From Morchella semilibera (taxonomy: Eukaryota > Ascomycota > Pezizomycetes > Pezizales > Morchellaceae), in contig CM018606.1 in assembly GCA_009192285.1 (NCBI GenBank), positions 186,001-250,000 of the forward strand: 64,000 bases of DNA, written 5' to 3'. Below the pieces are notes generated by a model. The model was not told where the DNA came from and made no database searches. It saw nothing but the letters and a program-made list of their open reading frames with translations. Shown in pieces: positions 34,501 through 45,584 of this stretch; the stretch's first letter is position 1; the number at the start of each line of letters is the position of its first letter. The translations under genes and the position numbers were made by a program.

Positions 34501-34610
34501 GCTTCAGGTTATTTATTCATTTATTTGTACTTCATACATGCATGCAGCCGGTAGGCTATGACAGCCATCTTCTCCCTCTTTCCGGAGTTGATGAATTTTC
34601 CTCCCCACTA
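34501..34610 (-). mobile_element. 5'-truncated LINE tail
   Basis: TTATTTGTACTTCATACATG, then GCATGCAGCCGGTAGGCTAT and a CTTTCCGGAGTTG stretch repeat the order of the 3' end of the full LINE (TTTGTTTACAT, CATCCAGCC, TAGGCTATG). More diverged than the copy at 26187. Confidence 0.5.
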
Positions 34611-34696
34611 TCCTCCGCCGCCAGAGTATGATGTAAGCAAAAAAAAAAAATCCTCCGCCGCCACTCATCATAGAAAAACACTCAAACGCAAAAGCA

Positions 34697-34900
34697 TTAT
34701 AGCTTCAAGTTGAACACCCAGCTCAGTTCAAGACGCAATGGGTCCCCGGCTGCGGCAGGAGGGATATCGTAGATCTTGGTAGGCTCTGTGGTTTTGGATA
34801 GTCCTAAACTATAGCTACCTTTCACCAAGATAACCCCCTCCTGGGAATCTTGATCATAATGTACCACTTGGAAATGCCTAGGCGCCGGGCAGGGAAACAT
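34697..34900 (-). CDS. Small hypothetical gene, 67 residues
   Basis: ATG at 34900 opens MFPCPAPRHFQVVHYDQDS and ends at 34697. Composition is coding-like (GVILVKGSYSLGLS, LRLELSWVFNL), but I recognise no family. A TATATAAGG motif lies about 30 bp upstream of the ATG, which would put the transcript start almost at the ATG, so the upstream part of the gene may be missing or the fit accidental. Confidence 0.3.
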   Translation of the reverse strand: MFPCPAPRHFQVVHYDQDSQEGVILVKGSYSLGLSKTTEPTKIYDIPPAAAGDPLRLELSWVFNLKL

Positions 34901-34909
34901 GTGGATACT

Positions 34910-37900
34910 GTTATCTTAATCTATCGCGGCCCTTATATAGCCAGGGGAGTTAGTATCTTCAAATGACACAGTATGTTGCATTCATGTAAGACACAGTATA
35001 CAGATGTTACGTGACACGGTATTTCATATTTTTATGTATATAAGAGGTCCTTATGGTTCATATTTTAGGTCAAGTGATCCGCTTCATCGATCCCATCGAG
35101 TTCATTAACTCATTTCATCCCTCCGGCCAGTCCTCAGACAGTTAAGTAAGAATAAGGGACATTTATTAGATAAGGGAGACCACACACAAACGCCAGAGGG
35201 GGGTGAGCTACATGAAACCAGATCGAAGGAGGTATATTTCTCCTTCCTCACTATTCTCTACGGTGATGGCCGACGTGGCATCTGGTCAGCAATACAGCCT
35301 AGAATGATCTCAGCACGCAATGTCTGAACCCGGCGACACATAGTTCCGACCGCTTGCACCACGCTGCGGCCACTAATGCCCGATCCCGCTTCTTGAAATG
35401 AATGGCGGAGGGGGTCTAGCGTCCCATTTCACTCCTCCGATGTTGTTATTAGCAGTACCCTGATCTTCCAAACTCCAAATCTTTGCTATATGCTTACCAA
35501 AGTACCATAGTGGTTGGGTTGTACTATCTATCTATGCCGCCGCAGATCCCATCTCCCCCGCCCTCATCACATCAGAAAGTCTTCGGTGGGCAGATCTATA
35601 ACGCGAGGTAGTCTAACCTTTGTAATATACCCCAGAAAGCTTTTTTTGGACCAGGGACCGACAGTAGATGGGTGCTTTTCACATCGTGATGTGCATCCAA
35701 TCACCCTCCCAGTGGAGTTCCCCAGGTTTTTGGGACTGTGAGGTAGCACGCCACTGGCGTAGCCCAAGGGGCTGCTTCTAAGAGGCAATATTGTGCGTTG
35801 TGTAGATCCTGATTGATGGGCGCTATGCCTCTCTACCTCCTCCAAAGAATCAACTCGGGGGAGCGGACGGCACACAATTCACAGATCAAAGAAAGAAAAA
35901 AAAACTCGAGGAAGACCGCCCAATGCAACAGCCAACCCTCGAGTAGAAGTCTGCAGGTCAGATGGGGCGGCTACTGGCATGACCGCGGTCACTTAACGAG
36001 AGAGGAGAAGTGGGTGGACGTACCTCTGGCGAGGAAGTATTTAGAGGGGAAGGCCAAGGCTAGTTCTGCAGATGTGAGATAGACACCCATCGTCTGCGCC
36101 CTACAGACCTGTTCTATTCCTCCCTTTCCTTAAGGACTCAGTTCAATTTACTAAATTAATGGACAGATTGGGTTACTATGCTCTACTCTAGAGGGCCTAC
36201 AAAAACGCTGGACTTACCCATCCACTCTGCACACCTCCACTGTTCACGGCCAACCTAGCCCAACCAAGCCCCCGAGGTGTTGTTGAGAGCTCGAGTGGCA
36301 CGCAAAAATACGTTCCTACCACCTAGAGCGCAGAGGGAAGCCTTCGGCGGATCATTCTTGTGCGTTTTCTGGGCAGACGAAGGCAAAATAGTCACCAATT
36401 CATACGAGGGCGAGCGGGGTTTGTATGGGAGATATATACGGCGCCTTTTGTTAGTGCAGAATACTCACGTTAAACATCTCTGCCTTTCACCCAGCGGCAG
36501 AGACAATTGCATGTTATCCACCACTGATACCCCGCGGTCTAGACAGGTGGGGAGGACTTACCATGAGCAGCTACAGAAACCCACGAATATGCGAAGGCAG
36601 ATGGTTTTCGCTGGCGACCCACAGGCACCAAGATATGAGAAAAGAGATCGGCTAGGAGAACAAACGTAACATGATGGCAAACCACAAGGGCGAGACCTGT
36701 TCCAAATCGCCTAGGCCGGCTTCTGCGTCTCCATTGCGGGTGAATATGATAGTAGCCCACACCTGCAGTCTACAGCTTAAAAAACACCGATTCCGTGGGA
36801 GGTGACGGGTGAAAAATGGAGACGAAACTAGACGGAGGAGGAGGACGAGCTGCAAGAAGTGGTGCAATGGGATGAGAAGAGGGGCTGTGCAATGAACCTC
36901 TGTGAAGCCTAGGGTATCATTGCGAGTAATATATAGCCAGACATGCAACAGCTAGAGTGACATAAACAGCCAATGGGGTATTACATTTGAAAGAGGTAAA
37001 AAGGGAGCAGGGAACGTTAGGAAGAAGATGTAGCAGACTCCCAAAGAGGGAATGCAGCGGGTTGGTATATATGTAAATCTGAAGCAGCTCACCAGCGGCA
37101 GCGAGGTATGGATGACAAGGAAGGAGCTTAACTGATGGCGGGAAAAATGTATTTCGATTGTATAGTATAAGGGTATCTAATGAAAGTGAAGTTTTATCCA
37201 CTCACATTACTAGGATCCACTCCTACTCCTTTTTCCGACTGATTGTGTTGCTCACGTTGCAACGCAGGGTAAACATCCCGTCGCTGGGGCAACGAACCCC
37301 CGTATTATCTCGACGCAGCATGTAGAGACTGTCTCAACGTACAGTGGAAGAGATGTTGGTAAAGGTGGGACCGCAGTGATTGGTGAAGGGCGCAGTGGAG
37401 AAGGGGTTCAAGGTGAATGGGAGACTTGTTAGAGGGGTTAGACTTCTTTTCTGCAGTGGCCGAATTTTTTTTTTTTTTCCTTTTTGCGGGATGGGTTAGG
37501 GTTTAGTCGCACTTTTGGACTGCGACGGCATGCCCTCCCCACACGCTCAGCGGGTTTACCGTGTAAAAGTGGCTCGGATACTACTGCTACAACAGAAAAG
37601 ATGACCGCTTGTTGTGCGGTTAACTTGGTTGGGCGCAACGAGGTTGTGTGGCTAGCTCGCCGGGTACAGTATGAAAAAATGGGGTGAAATCACTACCATA
37701 GGACTACGGAATTTAATGACAAATACCGAATTAAACCGGCATTAGAGGAAGTGTACTGTACAAATACCGTATCCTTACCGCATTTCTAGCGTATCAACGG
37801 GAATACCGTAGTGATCCCGCCCCTCTTTTTAGTACTGTAGTGATTGGTGAGTGTTGGTGATGATAGGTCTACAGAGGCACTGTCCACACATGTAGCTAAA

Positions 37901-38280
37901 CTAGTCCACCGCGCCCGCAAAAGTCGATTCGGGCGTGCTGGCAACCAGAGCCTAAGTAGTTAATCAAAGGCTCATGTACCGGGGTTATGGGTTATTCTGA
38001 AGAACATATGACTGGTTGAAGCTGCTGGAAATGATACTTGGCGCCAGAAAAGAGATTGCCCCCCATCCTTTGCAACGCAACCTCTGAGACTGCGGTTTGA
38101 CTGTTGTTTACACAACCCCACAAAAAATGCTGGCTTATGAGCTCAAAATTTTATCTAGGGGAAGCTGGGAGTCAGCGCTATTCTGCAGTTATTTTTTTGT
38201 ACCTTTAGCAAAATATCTAGATCTCTGAGCGGAGATATATGAAAGTTCTTCAGACCTCTTTCCCCATACAAATTTGGTGT
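34910..38280. other. Gene-poor region, no supported coding sequence
   Basis: Several short frames (35514-35741, 36277-36669) with no recognisable domain. A weak inverted pair (ATCACTACC near 37686 and GGTAGTGAT-like near 37820) could be another old TIR element. Confidence 0.4.
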
Positions 38281-38664
38281 GCTAAGGCTGGTGTGATTAG
38301 TGTTGGGCGCAAGCTGAGCTAGTTCGAGCTTTAGGCTCGAGCTTTAGGCTCGGACACCTCGAGCTCTCCTCCCCACGAACCCAAGCCAGCTCGAGCTGAT
38401 ATCGGAAAAGCTCGAGCTAAGGCTCGAGCGATCTAACCTATTAGTAATGGGTTGATATTGGCAAAATTGTAAATATAGCAAGGATAGACCCTCTGAGAAT
38501 CACCTTTTTTTTTTTTTTGTTTACATCAGTAATCGTATCCAGCCTATAAGGCTATGACGATATCGCACCATTTTATCCCCGGAACTTCCCTCCTTCCGCC
38601 GCCAAACTCAACAAAGGAAAACACAAAGGAAAAAACAAGCAATCATTCCAATTTAAACCTCAAT

Positions 38665-41600
38665 TTACTCTTTCTCCAAATCTCCCCAACCCTGTCTCAA
38701 CTCGTTTTCTTCCGCCACTTCCTCCTCGCTTCGCTCTCCTTTCCCCGCCCAATATTCTCTCCATTGTTTCCATATACTGCTTGCCTTTTCTATCCCTTGT
38801 TTTGTCCATAGCAATGCTCTTATTGTTGTCAATTCCTTTTCTTGACGTCGGCTCGAATCAGTATAGGGGCATGCTGTAAGAATATGTTCGACATCTTGTT
38901 TTTCTGCGCCGCATTCACATGCAGCCGATTGTCTTTTGCCGATTCGGTGCATATATGCATTGCATTTTATATGCCCGGTGCGTAATCTTGAGATCAGAAC
39001 TCGGTTTGCTCTATCGGTGGCTTTGAATCGAATTTCGTGTCGTTGTTGAGGTCCCATCAGCGCCTTCCTCTCGTTTCTCCTCCTTTTCCACTCTTCCTCC
39101 CATTCCCGAATCACGATTTCTTTCGATTCTCGTTGTAGATATGCGAAAGATATAAATGCATCTTTGTCGACAGGCCCCTTCCCGACTGCCGCTTTAGCCA
39201 ATCTATCTGCTTCTGCATTTCCTGGCACCCCCTCGTGCGCTTTTACCCATTCTAGCCTAACTCTCATTTTCTGTGTTCTCGCCGCGTCGCATAGCCACCT
39301 GATTTTATATGCCATTTCCTCCCCTGGTCTTGCTTTTCGCTGCTCGATCCTTTTCATCGCTTCTTGACTATCCACCCTGACTGTAACAATTTGTTTTCGT
39401 TCTCTTTGGGCCTCCTTCATTCCTATTTCAATTGCTTTCTTTATCGCCACCATCTCGGCGTCCATAATCTCCATTTGCTTTCCCAGTCTGTAGCCCACTT
39501 TCTTCAGCACCTCTCCATTTTCCCCTAGTCTGCAAACACCTGCCGCCGTTTCCCCCTCTTGGCTTCTGCTCCCGTCGCTATACATAATAACTTCGTTTAC
39601 CTCCTCTTTTCTTGCAATTTGTCTTCTTATTTCCCCCTCATCGGCCGCCCTGATTTCAATTTGTATTTCCTTTCTAATTCTTTTTTCCCATCTCGCTTCA
39701 TTCTTGTACAATTTCTTCCAATTTTCAATCTTGCTCCATTTTCTTTTATCTCCTACTAGCCTCTCAACACCCTCTACCGCCCCTGACATCCCCCTTTTCT
39801 TTCCTGACTTTATTACTCTCGCCCCTTTTCTTGCTGACCATTCGTCCTCTTTCTGAATCCTACTTTCTATTTCTCTTTTCGCCATCGTATATGTTGGGTG
39901 ATTCGGGTGTCTTTGGAGGGCTTTGATTGCTAACATTCTTTGTTTATGGTCGAATCTTTGCGCCGTGGGTATCAAATCGTTCTCGACCTCTATCGCCGCC
40001 GTTGGGGCTGTCCGAAAGTGCCCTCCAATTTTCCTCATCGCACTTATATTCACCTTATCAATCTCTGCCGCCAGCCCTTTTTGCCCCTTCCACCAAACCT
40101 TTCCTCCATACTCTGCAATCTGCCTGCTGCACGCAATATACATTTGTCTGCCGTTTCCTACTCCTATTCCTTGACTACCTCTAGACAGTCTTATAACACT
40201 TTGTGCCGCTCTCGCCGCTCTCGCCGTTTTTTCCCTCACATGCCTCTTGAAGGTACACTTTTGGTCAATCCATATCCCCAGCCATTTTACCACCTCCAAC
40301 TCTTGTTTCATAACTCCGTTCGGCAACTCCAAACTTTCGGTTTCCTCTTCCTCCTCCGAGTGGAGCCTTATCCATTCCATTTTCTTTTCGTCAAATTGCA
40401 CGCAATTTTTGTCCGCCCATTCATATGCTTTTCCAATAATTCTTTCGGCTCTGGCAATCGCCTGATCCCAATCTTTGCCGGCCACCGCAATCGTAAAATC
40501 GTCTATGTATGTTGGCGTAATCGCTTTCCCCTCGAACTCCTCCTCGATAAACCGATTTACTTCTTTTATCATTGGAGCAATAAACAGATTAAACAAAATA
40601 GGCGACGCCGGACTTCCTTGCGGTATCCCTGTTTCCACCTCCCTTTCCGTACCTTTCTCATTATCAAATCTCAGTGTAATCTTTCTTTCACTCAAAAAGC
40701 TCATTACCCAGCCCACCAATCTCTCATTCGCTCCTCCTTTTCTAAGCGTATTTGTCAATCTGACTTTTGAGGTATTGGGAAAAGCCTGGCTTATATCCAG
40801 CATTACCAGCATAACCTTCTCGCCTTTCTCCCTTCTTTTCCCCACCCAATCCAAAGTATAACCTACACAATCTTCCGCCGATCTAAATTTCCTTCCGCCC
40901 CATTGATTTATATCCAGTCCTCCTTTTTCTCCAAATTCCGCTAAGTGGTCGGTAACCACCCTTTCGAGTCCCTTTCCCAGCGTATTTAAGAGCGATATTG
41001 GTCGATATGCTTTTGGTTTCGTATAATCCGGTTTTCCCGCTTTCGGTATAATTGCCCCGATTGCCTTTCTCCATCTCCGAGGGTGATAACCCACATCCAA
41101 GCACATTTGATATACTTCTGTTACTCTCTCGCCTATAACCTCCCATGTTTCTTTTATGGCTTTAAATGCTATTTCATCTGGACCTGGGGCCTTGTACGAA
41201 CCCTGTCGAGCGATGGCGTTATACGCTTGTTCATTTGATATCCGAATTCTTGTCGCATTAACATTTTCGCCTTCGACTGCTGGAGGATCTGGGGGTACTG
41301 ATGGGAAAAGCTCTTTAAGAAAAACTTTTTCTTTTTCCTCGAAGGTTACATTCACCTCGCCTGCATCCGTTACTAGCGCTGGTGTTTTGGCGTATTTCTT
41401 TTGCGACGCTACCCTCCATACATCCCATAAATTACCATCCTCCGAGCTTTGCACGAACTTATCCCAGCATTCCTTTTTCTTTCTCCGAATCAATCGGAAA
41501 TATTCCGTCCTTTCTTTTTTCCATTCCCCTAATCTGCAAATCCTCATTTCCGATCCCAAAATACCTTTCTTTCCCCACTTTCTTTTCTTTGCCATCAACC

Positions 41601-42600
41601 CTCTTTTTGTTTTTACCTCTTCGTCAAACCACCTTTTACTCTGCGGACATCTCCTAACCTCCTTTACTCCTTGCTCTATGCCCTTCCTCAAAACCTTTTC
41701 CAACAGCTCGGCTAGCAATTCATAATCCTCATTTTCCTTTGCATATTTCCATTCTTCATCCGTTCTTTTTCTTTCTTCTTCGGCACCTTTCTTCACTTTT
41801 TCCCAATCCGCATTTCTATAATCCCATCGACATGACGTAGCTTCATATGTATCAACTCGAGCATCCAGGATTGTCGTTTCACACACTGCATGATCTGACC
41901 CCGTATCGCAATCCGCCCGTAGTTTCCATCGGGTTTTCGACGCTATCGCTTGTGTTGTAAAAGAAAGATCTAGTACTGAACTTTGTCCGCCCCTTTGCCA
42001 AGTGACCCTGTCCGGTTCGTTTGCGAGTGTAAAATTTCCGTAATCGATCACCTCCATTATATCTTTGTCTCTTATTGGCTCCGATACTGAATCCCACAGT
42101 GGGGCTTTCGCGTTAAAATCCCCGACCAATATCGTATTCTGATGAAGAGCTTCCTTTGGAAATCGTGTCATACACCATCCTTCTCTTTCTTTGTGGGCCT
42201 GATTATAGACATTAATAATTCTCAGAATCTCTCCATCTGATCTTTTGATGTCCATTATACTCGCATCCCAGTCTGCCCAAATATCATCCCTCACCGTATA
42301 TTTCAACTCTTTTCCCTTTCGTACCATCCACATCACTCTGCTTCGTTCCCCCTCTTTCGTTCCTGGCCTGTAGACAATATCAAATGCCCCGTTTCCTACT
42401 GTAATTTCCTTTCCTCCCAACTCTACCGCTCCTTGTACCTTTTTCCCCCCTTTTACCTTCCCTATATATGGTTCTTGTATTGCTATCACATCCGCCTCTT
42501 TTCCACTATTCATCAGCCCCTGCATAACATTCGTGGACCTGTTGCAGTTGTGCTGAAAAATAACCAATTTACAAGGCATGGACAACTGCCTTGTTTTCAT
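38665..42600 (-). CDS. LINE ORF2: endonuclease, reverse transcriptase, RNase H
   Basis: A 1311-residue open frame. N-terminal APE-like endonuclease: IQEPYIGK near residue 41, LVGDFNAKAPLWDS near 158, SDHAV near 240. Reverse transcriptase: YRPISLLNTLGKGLERVV, LDISQAFPNTS, GIPQGSPASPILFNLF and the catalytic YIDDFTIAV. RNase H: MYSDGSRSQEG, MDAEMVAIKKA, VRVDSQEAMKRI and PGNAEADRLA, giving all four acidic positions. The end has a Cys/His-rich segment CECG-x7-H-x4-C-P. Starts at MKTRQLSMPCKL and overlaps the end of ORF1 by 32 bp in another frame, so it is probably translated by reinitiation or a similar coupling; this is inference. Many antisense frames inside it are shadows. Confidence 0.92.
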   Translation of the reverse strand: MKTRQLSMPCKLVIFQHNCNRSTNVMQGLMNSGKEADVIAIQEPYIGKVKGGKKVQGAVELGGKEITVGNGAFDIVYRPGTKEGERSRVMWMVRKGKELKYTVRDDIWADWDASIMDIKRSDGEILRIINVYNQAHKEREGWCMTRFPKEALHQNTILVGDFNAKAPLWDSVSEPIRDKDIMEVIDYGNFTLANEPDRVTWQRGGQSSVLDLSFTTQAIASKTRWKLRADCDTGSDHAVCETTILDARVDTYEATSCRWDYRNADWEKVKKGAEEERKRTDEEWKYAKENEDYELLAELLEKVLRKGIEQGVKEVRRCPQSKRWFDEEVKTKRGLMAKKRKWGKKGILGSEMRICRLGEWKKERTEYFRLIRRKKKECWDKFVQSSEDGNLWDVWRVASQKKYAKTPALVTDAGEVNVTFEEKEKVFLKELFPSVPPDPPAVEGENVNATRIRISNEQAYNAIARQGSYKAPGPDEIAFKAIKETWEVIGERVTEVYQMCLDVGYHPRRWRKAIGAIIPKAGKPDYTKPKAYRPISLLNTLGKGLERVVTDHLAEFGEKGGLDINQWGGRKFRSAEDCVGYTLDWVGKRREKGEKVMLVMLDISQAFPNTSKVRLTNTLRKGGANERLVGWVMSFLSERKITLRFDNEKGTEREVETGIPQGSPASPILFNLFIAPMIKEVNRFIEEEFEGKAITPTYIDDFTIAVAGKDWDQAIARAERIIGKAYEWADKNCVQFDEKKMEWIRLHSEEEEETESLELPNGVMKQELEVVKWLGIWIDQKCTFKRHVREKTARAARAAQSVIRLSRGSQGIGVGNGRQMYIACSRQIAEYGGKVWWKGQKGLAAEIDKVNISAMRKIGGHFRTAPTAAIEVENDLIPTAQRFDHKQRMLAIKALQRHPNHPTYTMAKREIESRIQKEDEWSARKGARVIKSGKKRGMSGAVEGVERLVGDKRKWSKIENWKKLYKNEARWEKRIRKEIQIEIRAADEGEIRRQIARKEEVNEVIMYSDGSRSQEGETAAGVCRLGENGEVLKKVGYRLGKQMEIMDAEMVAIKKAIEIGMKEAQRERKQIVTVRVDSQEAMKRIEQRKARPGEEMAYKIRWLCDAARTQKMRVRLEWVKAHEGVPGNAEADRLAKAAVGKGPVDKDAFISFAYLQRESKEIVIREWEEEWKRRRNERKALMGPQQRHEIRFKATDRANRVLISRLRTGHIKCNAYMHRIGKRQSAACECGAEKQDVEHILTACPYTDSSRRQEKELTTIRALLWTKQGIEKASSIWKQWREYWAGKGERSEEEVAEENELRQGWGDLEKE

Positions 42601-44851
42601 TGTCTCCTGCTACTTCTTTGGTTTTCTTGCATTCCTTGGTACCATGTCCACTCTCTTTACAAATATTGCAGACCATAATATACCCAATAGTCTTTTTAAA
42701 CCACTCGATTTTTCCTTGGCAGTGTATTGACATCGCTCCGTGTGGACCTCCGCAATTCGCACACTTCTTCCACTGTTTGTGTTGTTTGCACCATCCCTTG
42801 GCGCTGCATTCCCTATTGTCGCATTTATGTTGATAGGTGGTATGCCCCGATTTTCCGCAAATACCGCATTTCGCTTTGGCGCCCGAGTTTCCACATTTCG
42901 CCCACCAATGTCCATATCCGCAGCATGTACTGCATTGTTGTTCTCTCAGTGCCGCCTTCGCAATATAGTCCCTGCATACTTTCTCCTTCACGTCCTCCAC
43001 ACTATGCATATACCCGTCATCGATTCTGATCCGATTCTTCAGAATATCTTTCCTCATTTCATCCGTTTCCACATGAATCACAATGGATCTCCATCCATTT
43101 CCTTCGTCGTTCGCCAACCAGCGTGGATCTTTGCAGAGCTTATAGTTGTTGAGCTTCTCGATATGCTCCCGAAGCTCCTTCATCTTACCGTTCCATTCCT
43201 TCTTCACGGCATGCACTACTACCCCCTTCCAATCTTCCGTTCTATATCTCACCTTTTCTGCTCCCTTAAGCTTTCCGAGCTTTTCCGCATTTTCCCTCAA
43301 AATCTCCTCATCACTAAACTCTACCCTAATTGCCTCCGCCTTTCCCACTCCTTTTTGCAATTTGCTTACTTCCCTCACCTGCCTTTCTTCTAGCCCTAAG
43401 GCAATGGCTACCTCCTTCGTTGTTGGAATCTCTACCTTCGCCTCTTCCCCGACCTCGATAATCGCCACCCTCTTCTTCTTTTCCTCCCTTTCTATTGCTT
43501 CCTTTGCTTTCCTTTGCTTTTCTTTCATCCTTTCCTCGATCCTCTTTTGCCCCTGTACCGTCCATGGTCCTCCCCTGTCCTCTCCTAGCACTGCTACTGA
43601 CTTAACTGCTGGTTTCAGTGGTGTTGCGTTTGCACCCGTTAATGGCAAGGCAGGCGGAGGTCTTGCTGTTTCCGTCCTCTTTTGTTGCTGTCGTTGTTGT
43701 TGACCGCTGTTTTTTCCCTGTTCTCTCAGTGAGACTTGCCGATTTCCCTCTGCTCTTCTTTCGTATCTTCCTCGTGCTTCTTTTTCTTGTTCGAGTCTCT
43801 TGACTCTTTCCCGTAGCATCTTCACCTCATTCGCTAGTATTTTTGCCCAACTTGGAACATCTGCTGAATCTTCAGTATCGGTTGAGCTGCATGATTCCTC
43901 GCTGCTTGACCGAATACTAATTGGCGTCATCTTTCTGTGTGGTGCGTGCTTGGAGTCTCCCAATCCTGCCTGGGTTTTCAGGCGTAGCTTTACCGGTTCT
44001 GCGATGTGCGCATACTTGCTTGCGAGCATGCCTGTTATCATTTTTTCCTGAACTCTTTTCTTCCTCGGCTCTTTAATCTTCCTTGGATTAATCCACACAT
44101 TCCACACTTCCTCCTCGTCTTTTCCTTCCCACTTCCTCTTTGATCCTTTTTGCACAATTTCCTTAACTGCTTCCACAATCACATCTCCTTCCTCCATCAT
44201 AAGTACGTCCTCGGCCTCCTTTTCGTCCTCGCTATCGATCTCCATTTCTTTTCCCAGCTTTTCGATTTCCTCTTTCCTGTATTCCCTTACCGCCTCTACG
44301 ACTACTTCAATTTTTTCCTCCCTGCTCATCTCTTCCCAATCCATTTCCGTTTCGCCAACTCTGTTCGGGTTTTCTTTCCCTTTTCCTTTTCCCCCTTTCC
44401 CTGAACTTAGCGGCACTTGTTGAATCTCCGGGGAGCTCCTTGAACTCAAGGATTCTTCCTTTTCCGTTTTAACCTCTGGCGGTGGGCTCGGCTCGTAATC
44501 GCTTTCGGTCTCCATTATTTCTATGATCTCCTCCATTTCCTTCCTTGTAATGATTTTATATTCCTCTCCAATCTCGTTGATTTCTTCGACGTTTTCCTCT
44601 CTTGGATCTCGTTCCGCTGTTAGATCCTCCGTAACTCCATGTTCATTTGCCACATCTACCCTTCTGATCTTTGCGATAACAAAGGTTCCGTCTTTTCTCT
44701 GTAGGAATACCTTTCTATTTTCCATATCCCTTGCAAACTCGGGATCCTTATCTCCATATACTGGTTCGAGACCAAAGCCGTTATACGCTTCTTTGTACGC
44801 TACCGTCCTCCCTGTAGCCGTTTTCACACATACTGGGTACCCCTGAACCAT
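42569..44851 (-). CDS. LINE ORF1: nucleic-acid-binding protein with zinc knuckles
   Basis: A 760-residue open frame starting MVQGYPVCVKTATGR. The first 400 residues are acidic and Lys/Glu-rich, with a coiled segment (ANEVKMLRERVKRLEQEKE). A C-terminal series of zinc knuckles follows: CSTCCGYGHWWAKC, CGICGKSGHTTYQHKC, CANCGGPHGAMSIHC and CNICKESGHGTKEC. ORF1 proteins of this kind bind the element RNA and form ribonucleoprotein particles; that role is family knowledge. No stop or frameshift seen. Confidence 0.88.
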   Translation of the reverse strand: MVQGYPVCVKTATGRTVAYKEAYNGFGLEPVYGDKDPEFARDMENRKVFLQRKDGTFVIAKIRRVDVANEHGVTEDLTAERDPREENVEEINEIGEEYKIITRKEMEEIIEIMETESDYEPSPPPEVKTEKEESLSSRSSPEIQQVPLSSGKGGKGKGKENPNRVGETEMDWEEMSREEKIEVVVEAVREYRKEEIEKLGKEMEIDSEDEKEAEDVLMMEEGDVIVEAVKEIVQKGSKRKWEGKDEEEVWNVWINPRKIKEPRKKRVQEKMITGMLASKYAHIAEPVKLRLKTQAGLGDSKHAPHRKMTPISIRSSSEESCSSTDTEDSADVPSWAKILANEVKMLRERVKRLEQEKEARGRYERRAEGNRQVSLREQGKNSGQQQRQQQKRTETARPPPALPLTGANATPLKPAVKSVAVLGEDRGGPWTVQGQKRIEERMKEKQRKAKEAIEREEKKKRVAIIEVGEEAKVEIPTTKEVAIALGLEERQVREVSKLQKGVGKAEAIRVEFSDEEILRENAEKLGKLKGAEKVRYRTEDWKGVVVHAVKKEWNGKMKELREHIEKLNNYKLCKDPRWLANDEGNGWRSIVIHVETDEMRKDILKNRIRIDDGYMHSVEDVKEKVCRDYIAKAALREQQCSTCCGYGHWWAKCGNSGAKAKCGICGKSGHTTYQHKCDNRECSAKGWCKQHKQWKKCANCGGPHGAMSIHCQGKIEWFKKTIGYIMVCNICKESGHGTKECKKTKEVAGDNENKAVVHAL

Positions 44852-45584
44852 TTTATTTGTGTAACGTGATTGTAGTGCTATATCCCTGTTCTTTTCTCAC
44901 AATGCTATTATCTTACCGTCTTGTTTTCAACAAGCCTATTGTCCTAAGCCCCTCAACGCCAAGCCTGCCAAGAACGCCAAGACAGAAATGCGCTGGCACC
45001 TCTGTCCTCCTCTAGGGGAGTATGAGCTAGAGGGAGTGATGAGTAGGGGGTGTATTTTCCCTACAAATTCAATAATTAGTGCCTAACTGTGAAGATACTT
45101 ATCTGAAGATCCTCCTCCTTCTTTTCCCTTGTTCCTAGCTGATGTGGTTGTTGAGTTCTGCTGATGAAGGCCCAAAATCCAGGAAAACCCGGCCTCAAAA
45201 GAGGATTTTGGCCCTGTGTAACCTTTGCTGAAAACTAAACTTTCTGTAGAATAACAGTTTTTATCAAATAATTGGGGTGAGAGAATAGATCTGAGTCTGT
45301 TGACTCTGGATATAACAATTTGGTCCTTTCTATCTTGCTGGTTGTTGAGATATTTTCAAAAAACTCGTTCTGGTTGTGTGTTGTCGCTTCTGAGAATCAC
45401 CTGGAAATGAAATATATATCGATATGACTATCTTTAGCTACATCTTTGAGAGCTCGAGCCTAAGCTCGAGCTATATTCCGGAGCCCGAACATATCGAGCC
45501 TTTCTTCTCACAATCCGGGCCAGCTCGAGCTTTAGGCCAGGCTCGTCTCGAACAGGCTCGTGCCCAACACTAGGTGTGATTGGT

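Larger units (their letters stand above)
38506..45388 (-). mobile_element. Full-length Tad1-like LINE
   Basis: About 6.9 kb with a 5' untranslated part (45388-44852), ORF1 (44851-42569), ORF2 (42600-38665), a short 3' part and a terminal poly(A) (poly(T) at 38506). It is bordered by the 14-bp target duplication TCTGAGAATCACCT at 38492-38505 and 45389-45402. Both long frames are open along their whole length and show no C-to-T bias, so the copy looks young and not affected by repeat-induced point mutation. Two ORFs, an endonuclease and an RNase H are as in fungal Tad1-type LINEs. It is inserted in the hAT-type element. Confidence 0.9.
38298..45572. mobile_element. hAT-type miniature element, split by a LINE
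   Basis: Ends TAGTGTTGGGC (38298) and GCCCAACACTA (ending 45572) are inverted copies, flanked on both sides by the 8-bp direct repeat GGTGTGAT (38290-38297, 45573-45580); TAGTG-type ends and an 8-bp target duplication are typical of hAT transposons. Both arms are full of GCTCGAGC-type subterminal repeats. Removing the LINE and one copy of its target duplication leaves about 365 bp with no coding capacity, so this is a non-autonomous (MITE-like) element. Confidence 0.8.

Noticed and set aside
35514-36082. Overlapping frames on both strands considered as a possible retroelement polyprotein fragment
   Set aside because: No recognisable catalytic or structural motif on either strand.
21764-37500. 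CCCTAACCC or GGGTTAGGG motifs (for example 21766, 23389, 37494)
   Set aside because: Only one or two units each, scattered; not a telomeric tract.
38554-44846. Many long plus-strand frames inside the LINE (for example 39940-40770, 42740-43393)
   Set aside because: Antisense shadows of the two intact LINE frames, with no domain likeness of their own.
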